Shown piece after piece: positions 6,924 to 16,403 of a stretch of 34,083 bases of DNA (the stretch's first letter is position 1; every line of letters starts with the position of its first letter). Below the pieces are notes generated by a model that was not told the DNA's origin, searched no databases, and worked only from the letters and a program-made list of their open reading frames with translations. Source of the DNA: Bacillota bacterium (GTDB taxonomy: Bacteria; Bacillota; Bacilli; Paenibacillales; Paenibacillaceae); NCBI GenBank assembly GCA_023460795.1, contig JAEWPC010000083.1, positions 1 through 34,083 of the forward strand, read 5' to 3'. The translations under genes and the position numbers were made by a program.

Positions 6924-8762
6924 ATGCCGAATACACGATTGTTCTTCCGCAACACGATACGCAATAAACTCATGCTGCTCTTGCTCGCGGCGACCATTCT
7001 GCCGATCGCCACGTCCATGATCGTCTCCTACACTTCCACCAAGCAATCCGTATCCCGGGAAGCTTACGACCAGAACGCGAGGCTGCTCTCTCTCGCGCAG
7101 ACGAACGTCTTGAATTACATGCAGAACATTAACCAGAAGTCGCTCGCCGTCTATAACTCTATTAACGTCCCTCGGTCTTTGTACTATATTCTCGAGCACA
7201 ACATGGAGAACGAAGTATTCCCGAACGACATCTCCGACGTCATCCGCAACCGTAACCTGCTTAAGGACCACCTCATCAACATCTATCAAAGTCTCAGCGA
7301 AATTCATCAGGTCCGCCTTTACGTCGTCAGCCAACAGACGACCTATCTGCTTCGGGCGAAAGGCGACATTAAGTCGGGAACGCCGCAGTTCGCGATCGCG
7401 GAACCGATCAAGAAGCCTTATATCGAACCGAGTCATCTGAGTCATCATTACGGTCTGGACTTGAAAACGAAAGACAAAAGCGAGCCCGTATTCACGCTGC
7501 ATCGCCCTATCTTCCGGGCGCCGAGCGACGAGCTGCTAGCCGAGCTGTCCATCGACGTGAAGCTGAGCGTGCTGACCGAGCTGAACCGGCAGCTGTTCGA
7601 TCCGGGCCAGGAGAGCTTCTATATCGTCGACGCGGACGGGAACACGATTCTGTCGTCCAACCCGAACGAAGTCGGCAGCTCCTCCCCGCCGCCGTGGCTC
7701 GGTTCGATCAAGGCCGGCGGTGCGACCAGCGGCCAGTTGGATTGGGACGACGAGTCGTTCTCGGGCGTGATGTTCTTCAACCGGGTTCAGACGCCGTTCA
7801 TGGATTGGTATCTGGTCAAAATGACGCCGGACAAGCATTTATACACAACGGCCGACCGAATCGCGCGCATTAATACTTGGGTAGGCATCGGCTTCTTGGC
7901 GGTCGCCGTTATCGCCACCTTGATCGTGTCCATCCGGTTCACCAAGCCGCTCCTCGGCCTAATCGGATACGTCAATCAGATCGGTCGCGGCCATATGGAC
8001 GTCGATATCGACATTCGCAGCAACGACGAGATCGGCTTGCTGGCCCGACGCTTCCGCTCGATGATGCAGACGATCAACAACTTGATTCTGAAGGAGTACC
8101 GGCTGGAGCTCGCCAATAAGACGAACCAATTGAAAGCGCTTCAAGCCCAGGTCAATCCGCATTTTCTATACAATGCGCTTCAATCGATCGGCACCGTGGC
8201 GCTGCAGCATCAGGATCAACAGGTGTACTCGCTCGTCGCATCGCTCGGCCAGATGATGCGCTACAACATGAACACCGGAGAGACGATCGTAGAGCTGGAG
8301 AGAGAGCTGCAATACGTTCAAGGCTATATGGAGCTGCAAAAACAACGTTTCGACGCCTCGCTAGAGTTCGAATACCGGATCGATCCGGCCTCGAGACGCA
8401 TCGCCGTCCCGAAGATGATCCTGCAGCCGATCGTCGAAAACTTCTTTAAGCATGGCTTCAAGCACACCGAGGCCGCTCCCGCCAAGCTCACGATCGAGAG
8501 CGTTATGGACGGAGGCTACCTCGTCATCCGCATCGTAGACAACGGCGGAGGGGTCAGCGAGGAACAGCTGGCCGCGATTAACCTGCAGTTGAAGGACGAG
8601 GACGCCGGTTTGCGCGGTCAAGACAGCGGCATCGGTTTATCCAACGTGCTCGCGCGCCTTAAGCTCCATTACCGTAAACCCGTCAAGATCGTCTTGGAAC
8701 ACGCGGAACCGACCGGTTTATCCGTAAGCTTGCGCATTCCACTCGAAGAGGAGCCGGTGTAA
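6924..8762 (+). CDS. yesM: Sensor histidine kinase, YesM type (His_kinase/LytS family)
   Basis: 612 residues from the ATG at 6924 (AAGGAG 8 bases upstream). An ATG at 6897 would add nine residues but has its purine-rich site only two bases away. Domains: transmembrane helix at about 15-36, extracellular Cache-like sensor 40-310, second helix 316-338, HAMP 340-395, His_kinase domain with phospho-acceptor H413 in QVNPHFLYNALQ, and a C-terminal HATPase with DNGGGV and GIGLSN. It should sense an extracellular sugar or binding-protein state and phosphorylate the YesN-like regulator encoded 2 bp downstream. Such pairs control neighbouring CUT1 transporters in Bacillus and Paenibacillus. Confidence 0.94.
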   Translation: MPNTRLFFRNTIRNKLMLLLLAATILPIATSMIVSYTSTKQSVSREAYDQNARLLSLAQTNVLNYMQNINQKSLAVYNSINVPRSLYYILEHNMENEVFPNDISDVIRNRNLLKDHLINIYQSLSEIHQVRLYVVSQQTTYLLRAKGDIKSGTPQFAIAEPIKKPYIEPSHLSHHYGLDLKTKDKSEPVFTLHRPIFRAPSDELLAELSIDVKLSVLTELNRQLFDPGQESFYIVDADGNTILSSNPNEVGSSSPPPWLGSIKAGGATSGQLDWDDESFSGVMFFNRVQTPFMDWYLVKMTPDKHLYTTADRIARINTWVGIGFLAVAVIATLIVSIRFTKPLLGLIGYVNQIGRGHMDVDIDIRSNDEIGLLARRFRSMMQTINNLILKEYRLELANKTNQLKALQAQVNPHFLYNALQSIGTVALQHQDQQVYSLVASLGQMMRYNMNTGETIVELERELQYVQGYMELQKQRFDASLEFEYRIDPASRRIAVPKMILQPIVENFFKHGFKHTEAAPAKLTIESVMDGGYLVIRIVDNGGGVSEEQLAAINLQLKDEDAGLRGQDSGIGLSNVLARLKLHYRKPVKIVLEHAEPTGLSVSLRIPLEEEPV

Positions 8763-8764
8763 CG

Positions 8765-10402
8765 ATGAAAGCTTTGATCATTGACGACGAACGTCACGTG
8801 AGGGAAGCGATCAAGCTGCTCGTCCCTTGGGAACAATTCGGCATTGAATCGGTGCATGAAGCGACCGACGGCATGACCGCGATCGAGCTGATCCAAGCCG
8901 AGCGGCCGGCCATTATCTTCACGGACATGATGATGCCGGGCATGGACGGGATAGCGCTGCTCGAATGGACCGCCGTCCATGCTCCGGCCAGCAAAATCAT
9001 CGTAATCAGCGGGCACGACGACTTCACGTTCGTCAGGCACACTCTGAAATACGGCGGACTCGATTATTTACTGAAGCCGATCGAGCAAGCGCAGCTTCAC
9101 GGTGCGCTGAGCAAAGCGATCGAAAGCTGGAAGTCCGACGAACGGGCGCGCAGCACCGAACTGAGCCGGAATATCGAGATCAACCGGCTTAAACCGGTCT
9201 ATCTCGATCAATGGTTCTCGAATTTGATCAGCGAGCCTTCCGAGCACCATACGGTCCACTCGATGTTGGAGCAGCACTTCGGAGTCTCCGGTCCGATCCG
9301 GGAAGCGATCGTCGGCATCGTCAGCCTCGAGCTCGCGCCTCCTTCGATCCAGTCCAAGTTCTCGTCGTGCTGGGATTTGCTCTACTACTCTCTAGCGAAT
9401 ATATGCAACGAGTTTCTAAGAGACAACAACGCCGGCTATGCGTTCCGATACCGCGGACAAGACAACGAGATCGCGATCGTTCTCTGGGACGGCCTAGACA
9501 ACGCCTGCGGGCTGCTCCACCAAATCAACGAAGGCATCGGCAAAGCGCTGAAAGCGCGTTTCGGCATCGGAGTCGGCGAGAAAGCCGCTTTCCCCGGTCA
9601 ACTGGACGTAGCTTACCGCAGCGCCCGGCGAAGCGTCCGCCAGCGGAATTTGCTCCGAACGGACAAGTACGTACAGGCTGTACCGCCTACATTTCGAGCA
9701 GATAACGGCAACGCGATGAACGGAATATTTTTCCAAGAACACGAACAACGCATTCGGTATGCTCTGCTAAGCGGAGACAAAGAGCAGCTCGCGAACGCTT
9801 ATGCGGCTTGGTTTAAATCAATGGAGCAAGCGGACGTCATCACGTTGGAGCAGCTGCACCTGTGGTGGCAGGAATTCAAGCTGGCCCGCCGGATGTGGAC
9901 AAACGAATCCGCAGGCGCATACGTTGATCGGCTTGAGCCGGACGAGCTTCGAATACCGCCTTTCCTGAACGAGAACCTCATCTTCGACTCGGCGCTATGG
10001 CGGCAAGGCTTCCTGTCCGAATCCGAGAAAATCATGAAGGAGCTGTCCTCGGGCCACGATCGTTCCCGAAGCACGATGCAAGCGATCGCGGATTACGTGG
10101 AGCAATTCATCCACGAAGAGCTGTCGTTGCAGGATATATCGAACCGTTTCTATCTAAGCCGCGAATATATCTCTCGTAAATTCAAGCAGGAAATGAACGA
10201 GAATCTGACCGATTACATTGCTCGCGTTCGCATCGAACGCGCCAAGCGGCTGTTGGCCGATACCCCGCTTAAGATATCGATTATCGCCGAGAGAGTCGGG
10301 TTCCAGGACGAGAAATATTTCAGCAAAGTTTTCAAAAAATGGACCGACCAATCTCCGAACGAATATCGCAAATTCGCATTCGGCGACAACCGCGGCAAGT
10401 AA
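8765..10402 (+). CDS. yesN: Response regulator, YesN type (REC plus AraC helix-turn-helix)
   Basis: 545 residues. The N-terminal receiver domain (1-120) has acidic DD at 7-8, phospho-acceptor D54 in IIFTDMMMPG and K102 in LLKPIE. A long middle region of about 300 residues follows. Residues about 440-540 form the AraC-type double helix-turn-helix (LQDISNRFYLSREYISRKFK, then ISIIAERVGFQDEKYFSKVF). The ATG follows the yesM stop by two bases and its GAGGAG site lies inside the end of yesM, so the two are co-translated. It probably activates the divergent ABC transporter; I did not identify a binding site. Confidence 0.94.
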   Translation: MKALIIDDERHVREAIKLLVPWEQFGIESVHEATDGMTAIELIQAERPAIIFTDMMMPGMDGIALLEWTAVHAPASKIIVISGHDDFTFVRHTLKYGGLDYLLKPIEQAQLHGALSKAIESWKSDERARSTELSRNIEINRLKPVYLDQWFSNLISEPSEHHTVHSMLEQHFGVSGPIREAIVGIVSLELAPPSIQSKFSSCWDLLYYSLANICNEFLRDNNAGYAFRYRGQDNEIAIVLWDGLDNACGLLHQINEGIGKALKARFGIGVGEKAAFPGQLDVAYRSARRSVRQRNLLRTDKYVQAVPPTFRADNGNAMNGIFFQEHEQRIRYALLSGDKEQLANAYAAWFKSMEQADVITLEQLHLWWQEFKLARRMWTNESAGAYVDRLEPDELRIPPFLNENLIFDSALWRQGFLSESEKIMKELSSGHDRSRSTMQAIADYVEQFIHEELSLQDISNRFYLSREYISRKFKQEMNENLTDYIARVRIERAKRLLADTPLKISIIAERVGFQDEKYFSKVFKKWTDQSPNEYRKFAFGDNRGK

Positions 10403-10432
10403 GCGCCGAGCGGCTTCTCCCCTTCTCGACAA

Positions 10433-10460
10433 TTCACAGCATGGGTAAATGTGCTATAAT
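10433..10460 (+). promoter_or_regulatory. Sigma-A-type promoter of the PBP gene
   Basis: TTCACA (10433-10438), a 16-nt spacer and TATAAT (10455-10460), 30 bp before the start codon at 10490. The ribosome site AAGGAGG is at 10475-10481. It starts a separate transcript after yesN. Confidence 0.7.
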
Positions 10461-10489
10461 AATTCTGTTTGTTGAAGGAGGCTGCTCGA

Positions 10490-13400
10490 ATGGCAAATAC
10501 GAAACAAAACGCACCACCCGAGAAACGTAATTATCAAGGCTTCGCGACTGCAGGCAAGATCGCCGGCCTTACCGTAGCATGGCTGATCTTCTTCGGATTA
10601 CTGGGCGGTCTCGTCGCCGCCGGCGCGGTTACCGGATATATCGCGTCGCTCGTCAAAGACGACCCCGTTCGGCCGAGAAACTTAATCGAACAGAAGATCG
10701 CGGAGAACGCGATTACCGGGTACGTCTATTTCAACGATGGAACGATGGTCGGACAATTGCGTACCGAGGAAGACCGCACGCCGATCACCTACGACGAAAT
10801 TCCGCAGAAAATCATCGACGCCGTTATCGCGATCGAGGATAAGAACTTTTTCAATCATCCCGGCATCGACTCCAACGGCCTTATTCGCGCGGTCAAGCAA
10901 CAACTGCTCAACGAAAGCGTTCAAACCGGCGGAAGCACGATCACCCAGCAGGTCGCGCGGCGCGTGTTCCTAAGCTTGGATCAGACGTCCAGCCGGAAAG
11001 CGAAAGAAATCTTCCTATCGATGCGACTTGAAAGATTCTTAAGCAAAGAAGAAATCCTAACGGCCTATTTAAATAAAATCCCTTACGGCAACGGCTCGTC
11101 CGGCTACCAATTGTACGGCATTAAAGCGGCTGCCAAAGGCATCTTCGGCGTCGATAAGCTGGAACAACTGAACATTGCCCAAGCGGCTTATTTAGCCGGC
11201 GTCCCTCAGCTCCCTTCCGTATTCTCCGCGTTCAACGGCAAAGGAGACTTTAACGAGAAGAACTTCAAGCGCGCCGTCGAGCGCCAGAAGCTCGTGCTAA
11301 GACGGATGCTCGAAGAACAGAAAGTCACGCAGTCGGAATACGAGCAGGCGCTGAGCTTCGATCTGTACAGCTCGCTTGCCAAACCGACGGAGAAAGCTTA
11401 TAACACGTATCCTTACTTGATGCTCGAGGCGGAAAGACAAGCCGCGGAACAGCTCGTGCTGCTGCAGAACCCCGAGCTCACCAAAGATGATTTGAAGAGC
11501 AAAGAGAACGCGGCGCTTATCGAAGACGCGCGAGGCCAATTGCTTCGCGGCGGTTATAAAGTGACGACGACGATCGACAAGACGGTTTACGATCTGATGC
11601 ACGATATCGCGGAAGATCCGGACAACTTCGCCCCCGACCACAAGACCAAGGGCGTCGAGCAAGTCGCCAGCGTCATGATCAACCAGAAGACAGGCGCGAT
11701 TCTCGGCATGATCGAAGGCCGGGACTTCCATATCGAGCAGATGAACTACGCGACGCAGATGACGCGCCAACCGGGTTCCGCCATGAAGCCGATTGCGGCC
11801 TATTGGCCGGCTCTTGACAGAGGGCTGATCCAACCGGCAAGCGTCCTCGACGATTCGCCGATCATTCTCGCGAACGGCACGGGCAGCTACCATATCCCGA
11901 AAAACTTCGACGACAAGTACCACGGACTCGTTACCGCCAGGGAAGCGCTCAACGACTCGTACAACATCCCTGCGCTGAAAGTATTTTTGAATAAAGTGAC
12001 GATCAAGGAGTCGTGGGATTTCGTTCGCTCGCTCGGTATTACGACGCTCGACAAATCCGACGACGTTGCCCAAACCGGCGTTATCGGCGGCTTGAAATAC
12101 GGCGTTACCGTCGAAGAACTGACGAACGCTTACGCCGCGATAGCCAACCAAGGCGTGTACAACGATTCCTACCTCATCGAAGAAATTCGCAATGCGAACG
12201 ATGAGATCGTGTTCAAGCACGAGCTGAAGCCGCAGCGCGTCACGTCGGAGCAAGCAGCTTACCAAATGACGGATATGCTGCGCACCGTCGTCACGAATGG
12301 CTCGGGCAGCTCTCTGAAGTCTACTTTTAAGAACTATGGCAAAATTCCGATCGTCGGCAAAACCGGTACGACCCAAATCGCCGGCGACGTCTGGTTCGAA
12401 GGTTATACGCCGGACGTTACGCTCGGCGTCTGGATCGGTTACGAGAAGGCTGCCAACGCCCTCTCCAAAGAGAGTAAGAGCCGCGCTCGTCTCATCTGGG
12501 GCAAAGTCATGAGCGCCGTTACCGAAGCGAAACCTGAAATGTTCGAGACGAAGGCGTTCCCTAAGCCGGACGGACTCGTCAGCATGACGGTGTCGAGCGT
12601 AAGTGGCAAGCTTCCGACCGATCTGACCAAGGAAGCCGGCAAGCTCGTTACCGACATTTTCAACCGTAAATATATTCCGACCGAAGAAGACGACGCTCTC
12701 GTCAACATGAAGTACATCTCTTATAACGGCGTCAACTACGTGCCGCTTCCGACTACGCCGGAGGATCTGCTTAGAGAAGCGGTTATGGTCAAACGCGAGG
12801 TGCCTCTCGACGCTTTGATGGAGGAGCTGCAAGTCAAGCTCTTGAAGACGGATAAGAAATCGCGCAAAGCGTTGACTTACTATTTGCCGTCAGACGCCGC
12901 GCAAAGCGCGCCTTCGAAGACGGATCCGCGAGTGGACGACGGCAAAGCGCCGAATCCGGTACCGCAAATCGAAGTCGATACGGTCAATGCCAGCACGGTG
13001 AACATCACCTTCGCGCCTAGCGCCGAGGAAGACGTCGCCGGCTATCGCCTTTATCGTTCGGTGAACGGCGGGCCGTTCGAGAAAGTCGAAGCGTCTATAC
13101 CGACAGGTGAGGAACCGAAGTTCGTCACCATGATCACTCCGGGCCTTTCCTACAGCTTCTACGTAACGGCCGTTGACGTCGGGGGCAACGAATCGGCGCC
13201 AAGCGAAAGATTAACCGCTGACGGCACGATCTCGGACGTCGATCCGAACCTGCCGCCTACGAACGGCGATCCTGAGTTTCCGGGCGGCAACGGTGGAACG
13301 ACGAATCCGGATCCGAACGTCGTAGCGCCAAGCGCGCCTAGCGGCTTGTCGGCAAGCGGCACGGACTTGACCGTTACGCTGACCTGGAACGCGAACGCGG

Positions 13401-13600
13401 CCAGCGATAACGTCGTGCAGTACCAAGTGTGGAGCAGCCCGACCTTAGACGGTAAATACAAGCTGCTCGGGACGACGGATCAGACGAGTCTCGAGTTCGT
13501 ATCGCCGATGGCGAACGGCTGGTATTATGTGACGGCGGTTAATGGGAATGGGACCAGCTCGGTGCCGTCGAAGGCTGTGCAGGCAACAACCAGTCAGTAA
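10490..13600 (+). CDS. Class A penicillin-binding protein (PBP1A family) with two FN3 domains
   Basis: 1036 residues from the ATG at 10490 (AAGGAGG eight bases upstream; an upstream ATG at 10469 has none). Layout: short cytoplasmic tail, membrane anchor 27-50, GT51 glycosyltransferase about 75-250 with E116 in IEDKNFF and the GGSTITQQ motif, then a transpeptidase about 390-690 with SxxK at S430-K433, SYN at 490-492 and KTGTT at 624-628. A linker region follows, then two fibronectin type III domains (about 823-912 and 946-1034) joined by a Pro/Gly/Asn linker. It polymerises and cross-links peptidoglycan outside the membrane. The FN3 pair probably contacts wall polymers or partner proteins. All catalytic motifs are intact. 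Confidence 0.96.
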   Translation: MANTKQNAPPEKRNYQGFATAGKIAGLTVAWLIFFGLLGGLVAAGAVTGYIASLVKDDPVRPRNLIEQKIAENAITGYVYFNDGTMVGQLRTEEDRTPITYDEIPQKIIDAVIAIEDKNFFNHPGIDSNGLIRAVKQQLLNESVQTGGSTITQQVARRVFLSLDQTSSRKAKEIFLSMRLERFLSKEEILTAYLNKIPYGNGSSGYQLYGIKAAAKGIFGVDKLEQLNIAQAAYLAGVPQLPSVFSAFNGKGDFNEKNFKRAVERQKLVLRRMLEEQKVTQSEYEQALSFDLYSSLAKPTEKAYNTYPYLMLEAERQAAEQLVLLQNPELTKDDLKSKENAALIEDARGQLLRGGYKVTTTIDKTVYDLMHDIAEDPDNFAPDHKTKGVEQVASVMINQKTGAILGMIEGRDFHIEQMNYATQMTRQPGSAMKPIAAYWPALDRGLIQPASVLDDSPIILANGTGSYHIPKNFDDKYHGLVTAREALNDSYNIPALKVFLNKVTIKESWDFVRSLGITTLDKSDDVAQTGVIGGLKYGVTVEELTNAYAAIANQGVYNDSYLIEEIRNANDEIVFKHELKPQRVTSEQAAYQMTDMLRTVVTNGSGSSLKSTFKNYGKIPIVGKTGTTQIAGDVWFEGYTPDVTLGVWIGYEKAANALSKESKSRARLIWGKVMSAVTEAKPEMFETKAFPKPDGLVSMTVSSVSGKLPTDLTKEAGKLVTDIFNRKYIPTEEDDALVNMKYISYNGVNYVPLPTTPEDLLREAVMVKREVPLDALMEELQVKLLKTDKKSRKALTYYLPSDAAQSAPSKTDPRVDDGKAPNPVPQIEVDTVNASTVNITFAPSAEEDVAGYRLYRSVNGGPFEKVEASIPTGEEPKFVTMITPGLSYSFYVTAVDVGGNESAPSERLTADGTISDVDPNLPPTNGDPEFPGGNGGTTNPDPNVVAPSAPSGLSASGTDLTVTLTWNANAASDNVVQYQVWSSPTLDGKYKLLGTTDQTSLEFVSPMANGWYYVTAVNGNGTSSVPSKAVQATTSQ

Positions 13601-13602
13601 CT

Positions 13603-13760
13603 TGATCGATGAAAAGTGGGTCGTATCATATATCTCCTTACAGTGTCTGTTCTCGTCGTGAAATCTGAATTTATAACACCTAATAAGGTGATTTCACGAC
13701 TCCAAAGGCCAACGCTGGCGCTCCTCCAGGAGATATATGACACTCCCTCTCACTCATCGA
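13603..13760. repeat. 158-bp nested inverted repeat in the convergent PBP/acsA gap
   Basis: Three pairs of arms nest around one centre: TCGATGA (13606-13612) with TCATCGA (13754-13760), the 13-bp perfect TCATATATCTCCT (13626-13638) with its complement at 13728-13740, and the 11-bp perfect GTCGTGAAATC (13655-13665) with its complement at 13690-13700. A small hairpin CACCT/AGGTG lies within, and GCC/GGC at about 13708-13719. No open frame of note is present. It could be a miniature mobile element, a structured RNA or an extended 3' UTR; I cannot tell which. Confidence 0.6.
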
Positions 13761-13771
13761 TTCGAGTATAG

Positions 13772-13805
13772 AAAAAGGATGTGCAGTTGTCTGCACATCC
13801 TTTTT
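13772..13805. terminator. Bidirectional intrinsic terminator between PBP and acsA
   Basis: A 15-bp perfect stem, AAAAAGGATGTGCAG (13772-13786) and CTGCACATCCTTTTT (13791-13805) around TTGT, with T runs on both strands. It ends the convergent PBP (+) and acsA (-) transcripts. Confidence 0.92.
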
Positions 13806-13821
13806 TGTGTGGGTATGGGTA

Positions 13822-15549
13822 TTAGTCTTCGATCGTTGAGAGGTCGCCGGTTGGGAGGTTGAGCTCCCAGGCTTTGAGGACGCGGCGCATGATCTTGCCG
13901 CTGCGCGTCTTCGGAAGTTTGTCTTTGAACTCGATCTCGCGAGGAGACGCGTGCGCGGACAAGCCTTCCTTCACGAACTTGGCGATGTCCGCCTTCAGTT
14001 CGTCCGAAGGCGTGTAGCCTTCGCGAAGCGAGATGAACGCTTTGATGATCTCGCCGCGAAGCGGATCCGGCTTGCCGATGACGCCCGCTTCCGCTACGGC
14101 CGGGTGCTCGACGAGCTTGCTCTCGACTTCGAACGGCCCGACGCGTTCGCCGGACGTGTTGATGACGTCGTCGATGCGGCCTTGGAACCAGAAGTAGCCG
14201 TCTTCGTCCATGTAGGCCGAGTCGCCGGATACGTACCAGCCTGGGATACGGAAGTACTCTTCGTATTTCGCCGGGTTGTTCCAGATCTTGCGCATCATCG
14301 AAGGCCAAGGCGTGCGAATCGCCAGGTTGCCCATGCGCAATGGCGGCAACACGTTGCCTTGATCGTCGATGATCGCCGCTTGCGTGCCCGGGATCGGCTT
14401 GCCCATCGAACCAGGTTTAATAACCATGCTCGGGTAGTTGCAGATGAGCTGACCGCCGGTCTCGGTCATCCACCAAGTGTCGTGAATGCGGTGGCCGTAT
14501 ACTTTGTAGCCCCAACGGACGACTTCCGGATTGAGCGGCTCCCCTACGCTAAGCACGTGGCGCAAGCTGGACAGGTCGAACGACTTCACGACGTCGTCTC
14601 CTGCGCCCATCAGCATGCGGAACGCGGTCGGCGCGCTGTACCAGACCGTTACCTTGTACTTCTGAAGCGTAGCGTACCAGTCCTGCGGGCTGAAGCGTCC
14701 GCCGCGAACGACGTTCGTTACGCCGTTCAGCCACGGAGCGAATATCCCGTAAGACGTTCCCGTTACCCAACCCGGGTCTGCCGTACACCAGTAGACGTCG
14801 TCCTCGCGCAGGTCGAGCACGATGCGTCCCGTATGATAATGCTGGATCATGGCATTCTGAACGTGGAATACGCCCTTTGGTTTGCCTGTCGATCCGGATG
14901 TATAGTGCAGGATAAGTCCGTCTTCGCGATCGAGGAACGTGAGTTCCGCTTCTTCGGAGGCGCCCGCCATCTCCTGGCTGTAGTTCACGATACCATCGCC
15001 AGCGGGAACGTCTTCGCCGTATACGATGACGTGCTTCAATTCCGGCAGCTCCGCGCGCGGAATGCGGGACAGGAGCGACGGAGTCGTTACGATCGCGATC
15101 GCGCCGCTGTCTTGCAGCCGGTCTCGTACGGCCGTCTCCATGAACGCTTCGAACAGCGGGCCGACGACGGCGCCGACTTTAAGCGCTCCGAGCAGACTGA
15201 AGTATAGCTCCGGCGTGCGCGGCATGAAGATGAACACGCGGTCGCCTTTCGTTACGCCCAGCCTGCGCAACACGTTCGCGAATTTGTTCGATTGCTTCGC
15301 CATATCCGCGTACGTATAGTTCTCATCTCTCTGGTTGTCGCTGTAGTAGAGCGCGACTTTATCCCCTTTGCCGTTAGCCACATGCCGATCGATCGTCTCG
15401 TACGCCATATTCACGCGACCGGTAGTCGACCAGGAGAATTGAGCCTCGATGTCTGCCCAAGAAAATGTTTTAACTGCTTCCTCATAAGATTCCATGTTGG
15501 ACCCCGTCGCCGTCACCGGCAACTTTTCGTCGTGTTGCAGTGTCACCAT
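13822..15549 (-). CDS. acsA: Acetyl-CoA synthetase AcsA
   Basis: 575 residues, the size of Bacillus AcsA (about 572). It is an ANL-superfamily adenylating enzyme: P-loop-like YTSGSTGKPKG at 216-226, the YGHRIHDTWWMTETG motif, GWYVSGDSAYMDEDGYFWFQGR, and the C-terminal PKTRSGKIMRR whose K552 is the conserved lysine needed for adenylation. The enzyme makes acetyl-CoA from acetate, ATP and CoA. In Bacillus subtilis the same lysine is acetylated by AcuA and restored by AcuC, both encoded divergently here. The start ATG at 15549 has AAGGTG just upstream. A cre operator lies in its leader, consistent with CcpA repression during growth on sugar. Confidence 0.96.
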   Translation of the reverse strand: MVTLQHDEKLPVTATGSNMESYEEAVKTFSWADIEAQFSWSTTGRVNMAYETIDRHVANGKGDKVALYYSDNQRDENYTYADMAKQSNKFANVLRRLGVTKGDRVFIFMPRTPELYFSLLGALKVGAVVGPLFEAFMETAVRDRLQDSGAIAIVTTPSLLSRIPRAELPELKHVIVYGEDVPAGDGIVNYSQEMAGASEEAELTFLDREDGLILHYTSGSTGKPKGVFHVQNAMIQHYHTGRIVLDLREDDVYWCTADPGWVTGTSYGIFAPWLNGVTNVVRGGRFSPQDWYATLQKYKVTVWYSAPTAFRMLMGAGDDVVKSFDLSSLRHVLSVGEPLNPEVVRWGYKVYGHRIHDTWWMTETGGQLICNYPSMVIKPGSMGKPIPGTQAAIIDDQGNVLPPLRMGNLAIRTPWPSMMRKIWNNPAKYEEYFRIPGWYVSGDSAYMDEDGYFWFQGRIDDVINTSGERVGPFEVESKLVEHPAVAEAGVIGKPDPLRGEIIKAFISLREGYTPSDELKADIAKFVKEGLSAHASPREIEFKDKLPKTRSGKIMRRVLKAWELNLPTGDLSTIED

Positions 15550-15585
15550 CCATCACCTTCCCGTTGGGATACAGACATTCGCTAA

Positions 15586-15600
15586 CGAATGCGCTTTCAT
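15586..15600 (-). promoter_or_regulatory. cre operator (CcpA site) in the acsA leader
   Basis: On the minus strand ATGAAAGCGCATTCG fits WTGNAARCGNWWWCA at all but the last position. It lies about 27-41 bases past the expected acsA start point, a roadblock position, and 37 bp before the start codon. It overlaps a small palindrome CATTCG/CGAATG (15576-15591). B. subtilis acsA is likewise CcpA-repressed. Confidence 0.78.
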
Positions 15601-15633
15601 TTTTAAGAGATTCATCATCCCTTAGCCACAGAC

Positions 15634-15642
15634 ATTATACCA
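15634..15642 (-). promoter_or_regulatory. Extended -10 promoter of acsA
   Basis: TGGTATAAT on the minus strand: a perfect TATAAT with the TG extension, and only a poor -35. It is about 85 bp upstream of the acsA start codon, leaving a leader long enough to hold the cre site. Confidence 0.6.
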
Positions 15643-15702
15643 TAGTGTTTCTCTCATGGGCATCCCGCTAAAATGACATTATCTACGAATCCGGGGGTAA
15701 TA

Positions 15703-15711
15703 TGCTACAAT
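15703..15711 (+). promoter_or_regulatory. Probable extended -10 promoter of acuA
   Basis: TGCTACAAT, that is a TG extension with TACAAT, about 40 bp before the acuA start. No good -35 is visible. It is divergent from the acsA promoter; the two -10 elements are about 65 bp apart. Confidence 0.4.
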
Positions 15712-15749
15712 AAGGAAACACGCAAGGGTATGTTGGAAAGGAGATCGGC

Positions 15750-16382
15750 ATGGAGCATATCAAACGATACGTACGACATCCGATCGAACGAGGCGATCGC
15801 TCGCTTGTCGTGGAAGGGCCAGTCCCTCCGGATACGATCGCAGGCTGGAGGATGCATCCCGCCTTGGACGCTTTCCGGCGTCCGAAGGAGCAGCAAGAAG
15901 CTCTCGTCGAGATCGCGGGCTTGCCCGAAGGCAGAATCATCGTCGCAAGAGAAGACGATCTTATCGTCGGATACGTCACTTTCCATTATCCGGACGAGAT
16001 GGAGCTATGGTCTCAGGGCGGAATGGAAGACCTCGTCGAGCTTGGCGCGATCGAGGTAGCGGACGAATACCGCGGTCTTGGCCTTGGCAAGAAAATGATT
16101 GTCGCCGCATTCGAGCACGGGCAGCTCGATAATATGATCGTGTTCACGACCGAATATTATTGGCACTGGGACTTGGAAGGCAGCGGCTTGAACGTATGGC
16201 AATACCGCGAAATGATGGAGAACCTGATGAAGTGCGTAGGCATGGTCTGGTTCGCGACGGACGATCCCGAAATATGCGCGCATCCCGCGAATTGCCTCAT
16301 GGTGAGAATCGGCCCTGACGTACCGCTATCGTCGGCGGAGAAGTTCGACCGCGTCCGATTCCGGCAGCGCTTCATGTACTAA
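15750..16382 (+). CDS. acuA: Acetoin utilisation acetyltransferase AcuA (GNAT)
   Basis: 210 residues, the length of B. subtilis AcuA. GNAT fold: beta strands in RIIVAREDDLIVGYVTFH and the acetyl-CoA binding loop EYRGLGLGKKMI at about residues 105-117 (the R/QxxGxG/A motif). Strong AAAGGAG ribosome site before the ATG. AcuA transfers acetyl from acetyl-CoA to the active-site lysine of AcsA and switches it off, protecting ATP and CoA pools. It lies divergent from acsA and is followed after 21 bp by the deacetylase gene acuC. Unlike Bacillus, no acuB (CBS-domain gene) separates them. Confidence 0.93.
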   Translation: MEHIKRYVRHPIERGDRSLVVEGPVPPDTIAGWRMHPALDAFRRPKEQQEALVEIAGLPEGRIIVAREDDLIVGYVTFHYPDEMELWSQGGMEDLVELGAIEVADEYRGLGLGKKMIVAAFEHGQLDNMIVFTTEYYWHWDLEGSGLNVWQYREMMENLMKCVGMVWFATDDPEICAHPANCLMVRIGPDVPLSSAEKFDRVRFRQRFMY

Positions 16383-16403
16383 CCCGAAAGGCAGGCGACC
16401 CGC

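Noticed and set aside
11297..12832. 511-codon open frame on the minus strand inside the PBP gene
   Set aside because: It lies wholly antisense to a PBP with all catalytic motifs. GC-rich third positions in the real frame make long antisense frames common here.
13951..15207. 418-codon plus-strand frame opposite acsA
   Set aside because: Antisense shadow of a well-conserved enzyme; no ribosome site and an Arg/Val/Asp-rich composition typical of shadows.
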